From NCBI GenBank assembly GCA_002633005.1, contig NMRA01000001.1, positions 2,086,933 through 2,150,932 on the forward strand: 64,000 nt of DNA, in the 5' to 3' direction. Source of the stretch: Phoronis australis. Lineage: Eukaryota > Phoronida > Phoronidae. Under the pieces are notes generated by a model. That model saw nothing but the letters and a program-made list of their open reading frames with translations, did no database searches and was not told the origin of the DNA. Below, in pieces: positions 12,101-27,100 of this stretch. The translations under genes and the position numbers were made by a program. Numbering within the stretch: position 1 is the first letter of the stretch; every line of letters starts with the position of its first letter.

Positions 12101-15100
12101 TCGACGATTTCACCTGGTGTCATGAATAAGAAGCTATATGTATACATTACTTCAGAAGGTTGGGCTAACAACAAATAATACAAAATAATATCAAAATACT
12201 AAATCAAGCTAAGCTGATCACATGCTTCTGTCAGCTTTTACAAGCATAAAGTTACAAAGATGCCTTATTTGAGTTTTGCTTTCCATTCATGTTATAGTAA
12301 GTTCTGCATGTAGACGCAAACGCCTTCAAATCATGAGAGACTTTTGTTCCATGAACAATAGAGGCTAACAGATTTTTGTTCTCATTTCACTCAGATGATG
12401 AAAAGAAGGTCCCTCAAATGAATAATAAGTTGTATACTTTATTTGAACAAAATAGTGGTCATTATCTACTTCTGTGTCCACATGCCCGTCTGCCTGAGGA
12501 AGAATGCATAAATACTTTAAACTTCCCTCACCTGAACATCACAGCTCCAAAATGGGTAGGTCAGGATTTAAAATAATTTATTTGTCCTCTTTTCCTCTTT
12601 TCGTGGTCAGACCTTCTAATTTTCACAACAAATATTTCACAAAAGTACTGAAAGGAAATAATTTTTTACCCACACTTAAATCACTTATTTTGTGTAGGAC
12701 GCCACACCATAGTAAACAATACTTAATCTTAATTGGTACCTCATCTGATCATGAGTACTACCGACAATAACAAAACAATAACAACAGATACAGCAAGAAA
12801 AGCAACAACAGTCACAGCACTAAATGTGATGGTGACTTCCTGTCTTAATAATTTAAAAATTACAATACAGTCATTGACTGAGTGACACCTCTTCACAAAC
12901 CATACCGGCAGATGTTGTTGCCGCAGCTGTCCATCCAGGCTGATTGACTCCGCCCACATCATTATGCACGCTCAGCTGGAACTCATAGGCAGTGTACGGC
13001 AGCAGTTTCTGTACCACATATTGTGTGCCGAGACCATTATATGTCTTCGTTGATGAGCCCACTAAGCAAGGGGTCTGAGCCTTCACTGGCTGCTCAGTGG
13101 AGGGACAAGCTGTGCGCATCAAGACTTCATACCTGCCATAACAAGTGTCAATACAACAAATTGAACTGCAAAGTATTATAAAAGTTGCCTGGGATAATGC
13201 CAACCATTGACTATTTATATACCTTCAACAGTTTTCAAAAGTTACACTTTTAAATCCTCGTTAGGCTACAGGCTAACCACTAATTCATGAATTTTGTTTT
13301 AATTGCCCACAGATGGATTAACGCCTATTTCCTGATTTTTTAGATTTTTATTTCAGACACCCTGGCTTCAAGTCTTCAAACTTATTATCTGATTCCAGTC
13401 TGACTATCAGCACTACTACGTAGTTTCTGACTGTCTCTTATGTTTCCACATTTATCTGCAGAGGAGATTCAACCAAAACCTTCTTCCACACAGGACTACA
13501 AAACATGTTAACACGCAGTATGACAATCTCACCAATTTTGGGCAAAAATTGCCAAAACTGGCCTCTTTTCATTATTGTAAGAGCCCACAATTTTTCAAAA
13601 CATTGTCTGGTGTTAGATACAGTACACGACTTAACAATGGAAAATCATAACTTGTGCTGCATATGTTTCATGGAAAATGAACAAATTTCACTTGTCGGCC
13701 ATCTTGTATCCTGATTGGCGAGATTTCACAGCACTTGTTTTGAAATGGCTTTGTTAAATCACACTACTCACTGCCTCAAATCCAATGAAAATTCACAATT
13801 TTCAACTTAGAACAACTGAATCTAGATGAAATCATGTGCCAAACAGCTCAGTGCCTCACCTTCTCAGAATACCATTCGGGTATTGTGGAGGCGACCACCT
13901 CAACAACGCAGACGTGGCATTAACACTCGCTACGACGACAGGGGCCAGACCCACGGGAACGTCCTCTAGGGTCTTCACTAGGGTCTCAGGGCTGCGGGTA
14001 CAACCGCCTGCTGTGCATGCCTCTGCTTGAACGGCGTACCATGTGAATGCCTGCAGAGCAATGTTGTCACCAACAGTCTGCACCAGTGATTGGCTACTCT
14101 TGACCTATAACAGCATGTTTGATAAGTGAGATCTATGTTGATGTCAGGGACACGTGGATACTTCATACTCACATTAGTTTCACAATTTTGACACTGTAAC
14201 TATCAAAAATATTAAAAGTCATCAAATTTGTCAAGCTGTGGTGAAACTCATGAAGAAAGTATTGTAAAAAACTGCTCGTGAAAATTGTAAGAAAACAGAC
14301 TAGAGGAACATTTCATGAAGCTATGAATAAGCTGATTATCAAAATGAGAGTTGACGGAAAATTGAAATTGGCAGTACTTCAAAAAGAATCTTGGATAATT
14401 ATTGAAAAGGTAACATTTGCTTGAAAAATTGTGAGTTTGCTTCCAGAAAATCAAATCATGTCGACATTTTCTAAAAAACAAGTGAAGGCTATAAAATGGG
14501 TGAAGGGAAAGCACAAGGAAATAGGTCTGGCGCTGAAAGTTTCATTATCTGTTTGGAGTAATTTAAGTAAAGTAGAAGACAAGTTCACAAAAAGTAATCA
14601 ACAGCGTCTTCTTCAGATTCTCTTCAAAAGGTATCAGTCAATAACTCTTCCACATATTGACCAGTTGTGAATAAACTATTGAGTAATTACCAAGGTGCCA
14701 TTGACAATGATGTTATAGGTGTTGATGTAACCATTAGGCACAGCAGGAGGTTTGACTGTCACCTTGATGGTATTCGCGGATGGCTGAAAGAAAAAGGACA
14801 GAAAACACTACACGAAAATGCCAATTGAGAAAACAATATTAATTTTACTATAACTGAAAAAAATAAATGTTGTTGAAAAATAATTTTGCCTACTCAAAGC
14901 AATAGCTCAGCTAAAACCACAATTACATGCACACTCTTTGGTGGTCAAATAATGAAAAAGCAAAGTGGTATTTTGGAATACCACGTGAAAATTGAGAATT
15001 AGGAGTGATAGAAGAATAAGTCTCAACAAAACCAAAGAATTGTTCTCAACAAAACTTCTGCAGCTCAAAAAACAATATCATGGTAAACCAATGATATGTG

Positions 15101-18100
15101 CCAACCTTGTGCATCGCAAACAGATATAAAGGGTGCTCAGATGCAATAATTTGCCTGTAGTGGGCGCCACAGTAAACGAGTCCTACAAAAACCTAATTGC
15201 AACTACGGGGTGCCAAATTACGTTGATCTGTTGGAAAACCAACTGCAACAGTGCCATGCAAGACGTTAAAGAGGTGCAGCTGCAGAAGCAAAAAAACCCA
15301 ATTGCCACTAAGAGGCGCCACAGTAGCTGGGCTTGTGAATAAATCAACATCAGTATTTAGTCTTCTTGGCAGGAACACGGCTATGGTCAGATCTGTCCGG
15401 AATGCATCGTCATCTGTCATCATGTTTTAGCCAGCACAATGATATGTTTAAAACTCGCTCTGTGAAAACTGCACAGGGAACAAACTTACAGTTATACTAA
15501 TTTCACTACCTGTTCCTGGCATCGTTACTCTAGCCAAATCCAAACTATACTAATAATCAACAGGCTTCCAGATCATTAACCACAGTGATCAGAATGGAAA
15601 AGCAAGAGCACACAGCTTTCTCTGATTGACTGGCATTTTTGGGACTTGCTCACTGAGACACGCTTTCAGCTTGTGGAATTGTTATCTTTTCCAATTTCAT
15701 TAACTACAAAATTAAACTTCAAAAGAGGTAACATTCTCCTCTACACTTGCTGGAGAGCTGTTTTACCCAAACTGCATGAGATGTAAACAGTAATCTGGCA
15801 CTGAACTATTGTCTCGAACATCTAATCAATAATACTAAAGCAGAAGCGCGCATTGCAACACAGTTCGTACCTCAACCACTGGAGCCAACATCCCACTAGG
15901 TGGCGCCTGCAGTGTAGTGGTGACCTGCCAATCACTCTTCACCATGCCGATGGTGTTAATGGCCGCCACTCTGTATTGATATTGGGCAAATGGCTGTAAA
16001 GCCTGAAGGTCTGCGTCCATGTACCTCAGGCTGGTGCCATTATAGATGGTGAATTCCCTGCCATACACGGGGGCTGTGTGGACCAAACATGGTGAGAACG
16101 TGTTAGGAAGTTGTCAAGAGAACATAAGCAGCAAATAGTAAGGTTGCATTTTACAGAAGACAAAATATGAGAAAATTATAAATCCGACTGGTTTGAACAA
16201 GAGAGGTGGACACAGATTCAATTTATCAAACACCTGGGATCGAGTATTACCAAAGACTTCCTGCTGTTTATCTCATTATCGACTATCTCCAACACAGGTC
16301 GCACAGGCTTGAAAAAGTCAGCGGAGGCTGATGAAAGATTGACGTTTCTTTCTCCAATAAGTCCAGTACTGATTTATAATTTTTCCTATAATCCATCAAC
16401 TGAACAAAATATAATTTACATCAATTTGTACGAAGACACACTTCAGGAAATTTCACCAATCAGGAGACTTATTGCAATACAAGAAACTAGCTGACAATCA
16501 ATGTTACGTTTTTGTCTTAGGTTTTTTAAACTTTACTACATGTTAAATCATATACAATTAGTATACTTTAAAGAATGCATAAATAAAAAATTTAAACTTT
16601 CAAACCCTTGCGTTTAACAAAATTCTGCTCACCTGTAGAGCCAGCTATTTGTGTAATCTTTCTTCGATACACTCTATATGCTACAATCTCCCCATTGGGT
16701 TGTATTGGCAGAGACCACTCCACCAGGACACCAGCATGGGCACCTTGACTATCGGCCTGCGGTAACAACACTGGCTTGTTCATACCGATTGGCTTAGCTG
16801 GTAGAGTGCGCTGGCGTGCAACAGCACTTGTCAAACAGCCACCGTCAGTGCATGCCTTGATTCGGAAATCGTATTCTGTGTAGAAGCTCAGTCCTGCCAC
16901 TCTGTTTTCGAATGCCAAACCAATGAACACCTCGTTGTCATCCTGCAGGAGAGTGTAGTTTCGCACGACACCGTTTGGTTTGGCTGGTTTCGACCAGGTA
17001 GCTTTGATTTCTGTCGACGACACAGCCTGCAACACTGGTGGAGCGAGGCCTTCCGGAGAAGATGAATACGTTCTGGCAGTGTTGACTGTACTGGTTACGG
17101 ATCCCTTGCTGTTTGTGGCTTTAACACGATATCCATACAGGACTCCTGGTTCCAAGTTATAATCAATGTAATTGGTATTCACACCTTCGTACAGTAAGAC
17201 ATTATCTCGCCGCAGCTCATAACTTTGGATGATTCCATTGGGACTATCTGGCTTTTTCCACGTGACCTCTATTGTCTTGGAGCTGATCACCCGTAGAATT
17301 GGCGGTCTCATACCTTTGGGCGCAGACTCCGTGGGCCTGGCGATGACCGAATTGCTGTCGGTACATCCTCCGTTGGTACACGCAGACACGACAAATCGGT
17401 ACTCCTTGTAGGGTATGAGACTCCCAACAGTGAACTCTAGAGCCATTCCTGCGTATTTCACTGAGCCGTCCACTTTCAATTGATATTGTGACACCTTCCC
17501 ATTGGTTATCTGTGGGACTGTCCACACAGCCCTGATGGCGGTGGAATTGACGGCATTCACCTGTGGAGGGTTGACATAATGTGGCGCTGTCTCTTGAGTA
17601 CGCTTGTACGTGGGCGCACTGGTGGTGCAGTCAGCGCGTGTACACACCCTTATGGTGTAGCTGTATACAGTGTATGCCAATAATCCACTGTCAATATATT
17701 CGCGTGTGGCCGTTGGAAGGAAGCTGAGTGGGGTGCTCTGATTTCTCTGAAGCTGGTAGTTCTGGATCTCGCCATTAGCAATAGCAGGGGGTGACCAGGT
17801 AATGCGAAGTTTGTCTGGCTGACCGCTGTAGAACTCCACGGTGGGTGGTAAAACACCTTGAGGAGCAGCCTCATTGGTGGCTTTCTCCATCCAGCTGCTA
17901 TCAATGTATGAGATTGAATTGTGTGACCTGATTTTGTACTCATACTTGTAGTATGGCCTCAGTCCCCCATTAGTGTAGCTATACTGACTGGCATCTGTGT
18001 TCGTAGTGGAGTAGACAACATTGCCCTCCGACTGCCTTTTTACCACTGGTCCTACATCTTTGCGGTAGATTTCATACAGGACAATCTTACCGTTTGGATT

Positions 18101-21100
18101 GATTGGTGGGGTCCACCGTATCACAATGTGGGTGGCATTAGAACTACCAAAGACTGGCACTGGTTGATTCTTTGGAGCTATCTCAGCTGTCGTGAATGTC
18201 TGTAGTGCTGAGCGACCACAGCCTGCCTGTGTACATGCCTCCAACAACACTGAGTACTGTGTATACGGAGTCAAGCGCGGGTACTCAAACTCTCTGTTGC
18301 TTCCTTCGTGCACTTTGACACTGTTTTCGTCAAAAATCCTATAAGTGGTTATAACACCGTTGGGTTTTCCGGGTGCAGCCCATCTCAGAACCACAGATTC
18401 ACCGTTAACTCTTTTTTCAACAGTGAATTTCTTGATGTCAGCCGGGGCAGCTTCTTTAGTCTTGGCTTCACTGAAAGGACTTGTAGTCTGCCCAGCCGAG
18501 TTGACTGCACTCACTCGCACTTTGTAGCTGGTGAAGGGTGTAAGACCACTGAATGAAGTGGACAGCACATTACCATTAACAGTAATGCTGTTTATTGGTG
18601 CCGTAAGAGTCGGATCATTCAAGACTTGCTGGTACTCAATCTTAAACAATGTGATTACACCATTTGGAGTTGTGGGCATTTGCCAGGTGACACGTAAACC
18701 GTAAGCACTATCCCCGACGACGGTGGGAGTGGACATGCCCTGTGGGGGTGCTTCCAGCGTCCGTACGCTAGCCCAAGGACTCTGAACACTGCCAACCGAG
18801 TTGAACACAGTCAGCTGGTATTCATATTCAGTGAACGGGCGCAAAGAAGATCCAGCGATTCTGTACGAGTACACAGTTCCAGACAGCTGGGCGACAATGA
18901 ACTTCAACTGTGAACCAACATTTCTTTGGTGCAGTTCAAAGTCAGTCAGTACTCCATTTGGCTGGCTTGGTTTTTCCCACTGGACAAGAATCACAGTCGG
19001 ACCCAATGCCTTCAATGCAGGGGCTGACAATCCAACAGGTGGTGCTTCCAGTGTGGTAACAAACGATGGCGGTCCAGTACCGCAACCATTAGTGAAACCC
19101 TTAAGGCAGGCCTGGATGCGAATACTGTACTTTGTATAAGGATTCAAATTATCAACAGTACGAGGAGAGGTTACACCCGTGTATACAACCGCGGTGCTGG
19201 AACCACCGTCTTGCAATATTTTGTACTGGTCAATAACGCCGTTAGTGGTTGTAGGAGCTGACCAAGACACGTGAATGGATCTGGCAGACAATGCCGTCAC
19301 GTTGGGAGCGGGAATACCAATGGGAGTGAGGGTTGGCATCAGAACGGACATCTCCCCGCTGGTTCTAGCTCCAGCACGGTTCGCAGCTTGAACTTTGTAC
19401 GTGTACTGTCTCCCGGGTGCGAGTCCCGAATCGCGATAAGTAGTAGTTGAATTGGTACCACTGAACACTTGTACGGTATCTCTGTATAATTTGTAAGAAA
19501 CTATAATACCATTGGGGGAGGCTGGGACTTCCCAAAATAGCTCCACAATGCTTGAGCTGACAATGATTGCTTTGGGTGGAGCCATACCTGAAAATACATA
19601 CGAGTATCGTTTGGTAGTCGTACGTCAAACTTGACTTGACAAATAACACTTTGAATGCCGGAATATCGCAGGGAACAAATTTATGCAAATACAGAAATTT
19701 TATAGGTCATGTTGTACCTAACAAACCACTCTTTTCAAATTATAAAGAGATGATAAATTTAAAGGTTAGGTCCTAGATCATACAGTTTTAATAAACAATT
19801 TAACTTTTTAAGGGAGCAAGTTTTAATGAAATAGGGGTATCTATTAACTTGTAGACATTTGTAACAAAATTGCAACTACTAAGTGGATATTAACTGGTTT
19901 TCATTGGGACTGTCATTAAGTTTTCCCACAAATCTGAAGTGCAAGACCCAACTTCAATGTCAATACTAGTATCTGCACTCACCATCAGGGGGTGACTCTA
20001 GAGTAACACCTGTTACCATTGAACTGTTCCTACATCCTGCCCCGGTGCATGCACTGAGAATGAAATTGTACTCCGTAAAAGGGGACAGACCTGAAGAAAG
20101 ATGGTGTGAACCAAGGTGTCATGACAAATGGCACTCGTGTTGAGAATAAACAGGCAAATATTAACACGCGGAATACAATCCTATTGTATCGTTTCAATAA
20201 ACGGTCTACAGAAAATATTCTGGAAACAAAATTATACTTTGGTCACAATTTCAACGCACTTTGTGGAGAGGGTGATCATGCAAAACGATTTTCATAACTT
20301 GTCTTCAACACAGGAAAATTTAAGAATTTCATCGCAAAATAAAATATCAGCCAAATTTGAAATTTGAATGTGATTAGCGCATATTGCATTTGGAAAGGAA
20401 TTGCGTGTTTTGGCGCATGCGCCACAGTGGGATACATTGGTTCACCGACAATGTTGAAGTAAGCAGTTCTGAAAATTACAATGTGGTGGATATCTTGTTT
20501 TCAGCATAACTCTCCATTTCTTGCTATGTACACAGTGTGTCCAGTTTTTGAGAAGAGAGACTGTTTGATTTTCAAAGGACAAGTGCCTAACGCAGCTGAA
20601 GCAAGTCCAGTCCTTTTTATATTGGTAATAAAAGTCTTTAACAAAACAAGTGTTTTCCAGAAACTGCTAGATGACTCTACGTCTGACATCAACAGGTACA
20701 CAAGAATTGAAATTTTTGTGTTGATGATTGGCAATAGCACAATGCCCAAAATGTCACAAAGACACACTCAGGAAAAGTTAAACACTTCACACTAGACATA
20801 ATAATAAAATTGTTCAGAAATGAAGGATTTAATGATCCTTAACGTCTAAAATTATGAAGCTGGTTCATGGCTGGGTTCAATAAATTTTTAAAACCCCGCA
20901 CAATGAAATTAAAAACAACATGAAATAAATCAGGAGTACATAGTGTCAGTGAAACTTTTCATTGAAGAAATCAATGCTCCACTCCATAGGATTATCATGT
21001 GTACTTGAGAAAGTAACTTTACTCTTTGTAGTAACAGACAAAACAAAGGGTTCGGCCCACAATTAATGGTTTTCACAAAAGACGATGCTGCTGAGGGTAA

Positions 21101-24100
21101 GACTTTTAGAAAAGAATTTAATAAGATTCGAATGTGAAATAATAAAACCTGCACAATCTTGTTGTTGAAATTAAACAAAATATTTTTATTTTAAAATTAG
21201 CAAGTCATTCTTACCAGAATACATATAGGCAAGTTTTACAGCAGACAGATCGACAATGCGTGCCACCTCTGAGTACAATGTGTATTTAACAATTATTCCA
21301 TTCGGTTGTGTGGGAGGGTTCCACTTCAACTGAAGAGCTGAGGAATTAACAGCTATCACTGTGGGAGGTGACAGAGATTCCGGAACAGCCTCTACTGTTG
21401 CAACCACAATCTGAAATTTTAAAAATGGTAAAAAACAGTTCTGCAATAATCAGGATTCCACTTTTAGTTTTTCAAAAGTAAAACGTCTTAGGTGGAATGT
21501 TCTTCAGTGGTAACTGAGTAACAAGACATTTAGTAGATAAATACAATGTCATCAGTGAAAGTAAGTCAGTTAAAGAACACAAGGACTTCTAGACATCATC
21601 ATGAACTGAACGCCATTGTTTAGTCTCAAACAAGACCAACAGAATTGAAGCCGTAGGAAAGAAGCAGCAAAGATATTATTTCTAATTGGCTTTGAAAATA
21701 AATCTATGCAAAACATGAGTCCACACTGGCCAAGCAGAGTACTGGCAAAAGGGAATTATGGCTGTCAAAGACATGGGGTTTCGTTACTTGAAAATGCTGG
21801 ATGAATTGAAGCGGTTGTAATAAGCCAGCGTTACGATGAAGAAACTTAATTTTGATACAGATCACATAATACTGCAAAATAGGTCTTACTCAGACAAGAA
21901 GTGATTTTGGTACTGCAGAGAACTGACAGTTTGTTATCCCAAGAGACTGTACTCGGCAAATACCATGCCAAGTCAACTTGTAGAACTTGGTCACAAGCAA
22001 TAACCCACAGCCAAACCTTCCAAAGTCTTGGAATCACAACTATTTTTACGACCAATTTCATAACAGAAGTGATCTACATAAAAAATGAGTTGTAAAGAAA
22101 GGTGGGTTAACTTTATAACCACTCTTCAGCATTGTTCAAACGTAGCTTCTGTTTCTGATCTGTATTCCAACACAGTTCAAGGTTTGGAGAAACAATAAAA
22201 CAATCGCTGATAAAATGCTCACCACTGAACTTTCAATGCATCCTTCGATGTTGCAGGCTTGAATCTTGTACGAGTACGTTTTGTATGGTTTAACATTGTT
22301 AGAGTCGCTGTACGTCAGACTCAGTCCTCGGTAGATTTCAAAGTTTTCCCGGTACAACACATAGCGGAGTATTTCACCTGTAAAGTGAAGTGAAAACTTG
22401 TGAATACTACAGACTCACGTTAAGAACACATACACAGGAACTTCACAACATGTCTGTAAATGTCCCAAAATTTTAAGAAATGGAACTCACGTGACTGAAA
22501 ATTCCTCTGAACAGAAATACCAGGAAATGAGGAAATCATAGCACTTCTCAGAATGGGACACATAGGTGTTAAAATCTATGTTCCATGAAGTCTTTGATAC
22601 TTCTGGTAACATAGAAAATGAATGGATTATGTGGTCATTAGGAAACAAAAATATTGTAATGCCCTATATTGCAAAAAATATTAAATTCATTAAGAAATGA
22701 TGAAGTTGCACCACACCATGAAATGTCCTCTTACGAAGACGTTGATTTTCAAACAGATAAAACAAAATGGGGTGTCATCATAGTAAAACACTGGCAGTGA
22801 TAATTAACAGACTGTGTTGTGTACATCACTACATAATAAGCAAATGGGGAACACTGGTTTAGGACATAGACACGTTTTGAGTTTGACAAAATGACAGAAA
22901 AGTAGTCAAATATATGAATAATGTATGAGTACCGTTAGGTTTCAGCGGTGGTTTCCACTGCAGCATAATCACGTCCACGCGATTGTCCACAGTCTTAGCC
23001 ACAGGAGGTTGAAGGTCGCGCGGTAAAGCCTGTGACGTGTTGATGGCTGCGTAGTCACTCATACGTCTACCTGCTTTGTTGACAGCGATCACTGCATACT
23101 CGTACGTGGTCCAAGGCTCAAGGTTCTCATCTGACAAGCGGAAATGGAAAATGTTAGGATAAGAAAAAAATAATTACGCATCACACATCAAAACCAAACC
23201 AAACCAAAATAACATATGCATTTCAGGATATCAGTACGGCAAGTTTTATGCAAGAACACTCAAAAAATGCACTTCTTAATTCCACAGTCTGGGCTTAATC
23301 GTGTAAAATAACTTTTCAAAATTAAACGCTAAATCCGTAGACAAGTAAAAGAGGATGCTGTCGATTTCAAATTTGAAAATGAACAATGTGGACTAATTTT
23401 CATAGTAACCAAAGTACTAGTAAAATTACCACAAAAAATGATAATAGTACATAACAATTCAACTATTACATTAATTTTATTCTTTAAACCACTGCAATTT
23501 AAATGACTATAACCACTCCAGTTCACAACCCTTCGACAAATGCTGGGCTCAACCTCAAGGTCTATGTAGAACCTTACTGACAAATCTGCGCATTTAGGCA
23601 AACATCAACAAAATAGTGGATTTTGACTCACAAAAAGTCTATATTTTCTAAATGTAAAAAGCGTGTAGAACTTAATGAGTTTTGACTTTTTACCCACCTG
23701 TCATCAAGAGGGTCATATGACCATGTATTTAAGGGAAATTTACCAAAAAAAGAAAGGTACACTCAGATAGCAAAACAACAGTATCAATAACATTGACCAA
23801 ATTTCATTTGATAAAAATTTCTACAGTCATTCTCAAAAGCACTCAAAACAGTTTCCTAAATATTTTGTTTTAAGCAACTTAATAAGATTTTTTCATGAAA
23901 ATCATAAAGTCCTATTTTTGATAGCCACTCATACAAAAGTGGAATATTTCAAATCAATTCCTGAAAACTTTCTGGAGAATGGAGCATAAAGCATTATAAT
24001 ACCTGAAAGTTTCATACGAATCTGATCAGCCATTTCTGGAATAAGATGTTCCAAAGTAAGCCAATTTTGGACACTTTTACAGAATCCTTCATAACCTTAA

Positions 24101-27100
24101 GTTTTTAGTATTCAAGAAGACAGACACTTTGGGTAAAAGATAAACATAACAGTCAGCCCTTCTGTTTCAGCAGGAAAAGACATCTTCCATTATCTATTTC
24201 ACGTTCTTAACAGTGAAATTCAGAAATCCTCAAAATATTTTACAAGTAGCAGACATAAGAGATATTGCTCTACATACCTGTGTATGTAAACACAAGCCCT
24301 GAAAAGATTTTAACTGGTCCAGTCCGGCACTTCCTCCCATTGTCTGTAGGGGGGGCTTCAGTGGCTGACGTAGGACTTCCCGTGTAAGTATGACACACTT
24401 GTGAGTTGCTGTCAAAGTCACATCGGTCACACTTGGCTGACGAAGCCTGACTCACGGAACACGTCATTCCTTTACCACAACCTGTCAAACAGCCACAAAA
24501 TTTGAAATCATTTTATTTATTAATTAGACCATTTATGAGGTGGCTCAGTGTGCAGTGATTGAATCACTTGATACACAACTGCAGAGCCATGGCATCAATT
24601 GTTCATCTTAAACACAAGTAGTGGGCGTACCCTTTAAACGAGATTCCATCATCACAACCCCTTTTATCCACATTCTTTCAGGTCTAGCTTCTAGTTAGTG
24701 ATGCAGTATTATTAGCTGAGAAGCCATACTGGAAACTACTTTCCACTGACTAGCTCAAGGCTTGGGTTTTGTAGACAAAATTGCCATTACTTGACCAATT
24801 TTGACAATTCAAGAACTCAGTGCACATAGTTTAATTTTTATTCCTCTTTTCAGATTTTACGGTTTCAATTGGTTTTCCAGTCCCAAAAATAAAACGGAAA
24901 AGTACTGCTTGGATGCTTTCAAGCCTTCTATTTAGGTATGATTTCATAAGAAATTATGGTTTTTGCTCTCGCTACTGACTTAGTGAATAGTGACTCTTTT
25001 GATTAGGTTAGTGTTTTAAGCTAAGGACTTTAAAGCACAACCATCAATTACACAATCACTAAATATTATAATCATTCCAATACCTTTGACAACTTGCGAT
25101 GATGTGTCGGCACACACTTGGGTGACAGGGTTGAAGGGTACACTGTTACAACACTGCAGACCTGATGACATCAGCTCTATACCACAGCAAACTTCGTTGG
25201 CATTGGCCTTCTCTGAAGCACTACTGTAGGAGTGAACCTGGCCAGGATATGACAAGTGTTAAAACATGGGCATCTAGTAGGAAGTAACGCCACCTAGTGC
25301 AAAACATCGGCACCTAGTAGGAAGTAACGCCACCTAGTGTAAAACATCGGCACCTAGTAGGAAGTAACGCCACCTAGTGCAAAACATCAGCATCTAGACG
25401 GAAGGAACCTAGTGTAAAACATTGGAATTCGGGAAGAAGTAACTTCAGCTAGCGTTCAGGTAAGCATGTTCTTGTCCATTCTGAATATTTTTCATTTAAC
25501 AGTTATTATCAAAATTCAAAATACACTGACATCTGCAATATTGCAACAGATTAAGTCTTCAAGTATCATGGAGGTAATACTTTAGAAATGTAATCCTTAG
25601 TTTTATTCAAGCATTATGTATTTAGGGGCATGCACATACTCCTTGATATCACCACAACTTCACACATTGGCGTCCTGGCCCACATAAACTCATACACAGT
25701 TATCATCATGCCAACAAACATCCAACACACGACTGTCACTATTTGTTGCGGAAAAACCTTGCCAATTTCGGAAAAAAAGTTATTGAATTACCATTTTTTC
25801 CCTTTTCAAAGGCTTCTATCAGTCTTGAATGCTCACAGTTTTTCACGACATTGTGGGTGGAGGCTTTTGTACAGAACTTAAAAAAGGTAAAGCACAGTAA
25901 TTCTGATACCACTTACATTTTTAGAAAAAATGACAATTTTGAAATTTCATATATGCTCCATATTGTGACTTGGTGAGATTTTACCGTGAACAAATCCCAA
26001 ATCTTAATATTCCAAACATTTGCCAAACACTTCTCATCTCCCATAAGCCCTGGTAAACATCACCATGGTAACGCACCTTTGTTTTACCCGTTTCACTGCT
26101 ACAGCACGTAGATGAGGCATTGTTCACATACTCTGTACCACAGCATGAGTTCACAGAGTTAGATATGTATGATACACCCTGGAGGGCGCCACCGCAGCAT
26201 TTCCGCGTAGAGTCGGTCACTTCACCACCACAGCACTGCTTGTTGAAACGTGCATGTAGTTTACCTGGAAAAGGTGAAACTAGATTACAGCTTAAGGTCA
26301 TTAGGAAAATGTCCAAATTTAGCCACTTTGACCAACGGTCAAACAACAAAATGCGATGCTTGTTGAAATGGGGATGTAGGTTATCACTAAATAAAGGAAA
26401 GGTTTCCGGGCTGAATTTTATATTTTTGTGTATGTCTTAATCAATTGTTAATTGTTAAAAAAGGAAGAGTTACATTGATAGTTTACTTTCATTCAAACAC
26501 TTAACTTACCCTAAGTGATGGCAGTGTCATAAAGTGCACATTCATAACTGTCATAATTGCCACAGGAAGTCTAAAATTGCTCATGTCCGATGCTTTCACA
26601 AGTAGGAGTGACTGCATTTTCTTGACACTTCTTTTTCAAAAACAAGCTCAACATGGAATCACAGAATTCAGGATTTCTACTAAGCTGGAAGCTCAACATA
26701 TCAATTTGTCCATCAAAGACAAATTTTTGAATTGACAACTTGGCAAAATATTTATTTGTTTTCTGGTTACCCAAACTCTTCCTAAATCCCCATTCAAAAT
26801 CAACACTCCTTGTGCAACACAACATGTGTAAATGATAAAAACATGACTTACTGTTACAGCATATCTGTGATCCACTTGACAAGTAGGGTATAGAGCCACA
26901 GCACTTGTCACCCGTGCCAACATCCACCCGATCCTCTTTTGCATCAGGACAACACACCTGATCAGGTAATACTTGCACGTACCTGAAAGTTTATCACAAG
27001 ATTTGGCAACATCAAAAACAATTTAAGTTAACAATGAAAATATGACAAATAAATTTGGAAATTTTCTGAGAGTTGTTGACTCTGTGAACCAAAATGTCAA

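Noticed and set aside
13867-13872. GTATTC as donor of exon 54
   Set aside because: It leaves phase 1 and breaks the frame with exon 55; GTGAGG thirteen bases on restores PNGILRRYEV.
16980-19139. Plus-strand open frames within the giant FN3 exon
   Set aside because: They are antisense shadows of the FN3 coding exon and show no domain of their own.
25261-25430. CRISPR-like array
   Set aside because: Head-to-tail minisatellite units without unique spacers, in an animal intron.
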